DNA of 5,042 nucleotides from JAGOPO01 sp038065515 (GTDB lineage: Bacteria > Patescibacteriota > Minisyncoccia > 2-02-FULL-40-12 > GWA2-44-9): the NCBI GenBank assembly GCA_038065515.1, contig JBBTQV010000061.1, positions 1 to 5,042 on the forward strand, in the 5' to 3' direction. Shown here in pieces: positions 5,007-5,042 of this stretch. Positions within the stretch are counted from its first letter, which is position 1; every line of letters begins with the position of its first letter. The notes beneath the pieces are model-generated. The model did not search any database. It saw only the letters and a program-made list of their open reading frames with translations, and had not been told where the DNA came from. A program made the position numbers and the translations under genes.

Positions 5007-5042
5007 ATGGCGGGTTCCCCTAGACTGGGGGAATGTGCATAT
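5007..5042 (+). other. Possible start of a gene or structured RNA, cut by window end
   Basis: An ATG at 5007 opens 12 codons without a stop (MAGSPRLGECAY) up to the last base, four bases after the predicted transcription start. There is no Shine-Dalgarno. The same bases hold an inverted repeat TTCCCC (5015-5020)/GGGGAA (5028-5033) with a seven-base loop, so a structured RNA or leader is equally possible. Too short to decide. Confidence 0.2.

Noticed and set aside
1..5042. CRISPR array, insertion sequence or transposase
   Set aside because: No regularly spaced repeats and no transposase or integrase motifs on either strand; the tRNA-end repeat is the only mobile-element trace.

Overview
The window probably comes from a bacterium of the candidate phyla radiation (Patescibacteria, Parcubacteria-like). 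Three protein types point there: a VirD4/TraG-type ATPase with the N-terminal signature RRRHMYIIGKSGMGKS, a paired one-TM protein encoded just upstream, and a sigma-region-4 protein fused to HARE-type winged helices. This is inferred from remembered protein patterns; no search was run. Start signals are mixed: one perfect Shine-Dalgarno, one TTG start, and several predicted very short leaders.

Left part (1-681, plus strand). A tRNA-Lys(UUU) gene occupies 8-80. Its last 17 bases plus two more are repeated exactly at 239-257. The DNA between is packed with palindromes and also carries an inverted, slightly degenerate copy of the tRNA T-arm. This looks like an attachment-site duplication or a tiny palindromic element at a tRNA 3' end. 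A consensus-like promoter, a perfect Shine-Dalgarno and a 110-aa gene follow, closed by a U-tract terminator that abuts the stop of the convergent gene.

Centre (682-3722, minus strand). Two genes form an apparent operon. The first encodes a 442-aa protein with one N-terminal membrane segment. The second, 27 nt downstream, encodes a 554-aa VirD4/TraG/HerA-like ATPase with intact Walker motifs. They are probably the membrane-anchored motor part of a DNA-translocation (type IV secretion-like) system whose other components are not in the window. An extended -10 promoter sits directly before the first gene and backs onto a long perfect terminator hairpin.

Right part (3723-5042). The 353-aa sigma-region-4/winged-helix protein is on the minus strand with its own promoter and a GC-rich hairpin-forming leader. 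Upstream of it lies an intergenic region with a possible divergent extended -10 promoter. A reading frame or structured RNA may begin at the right edge.
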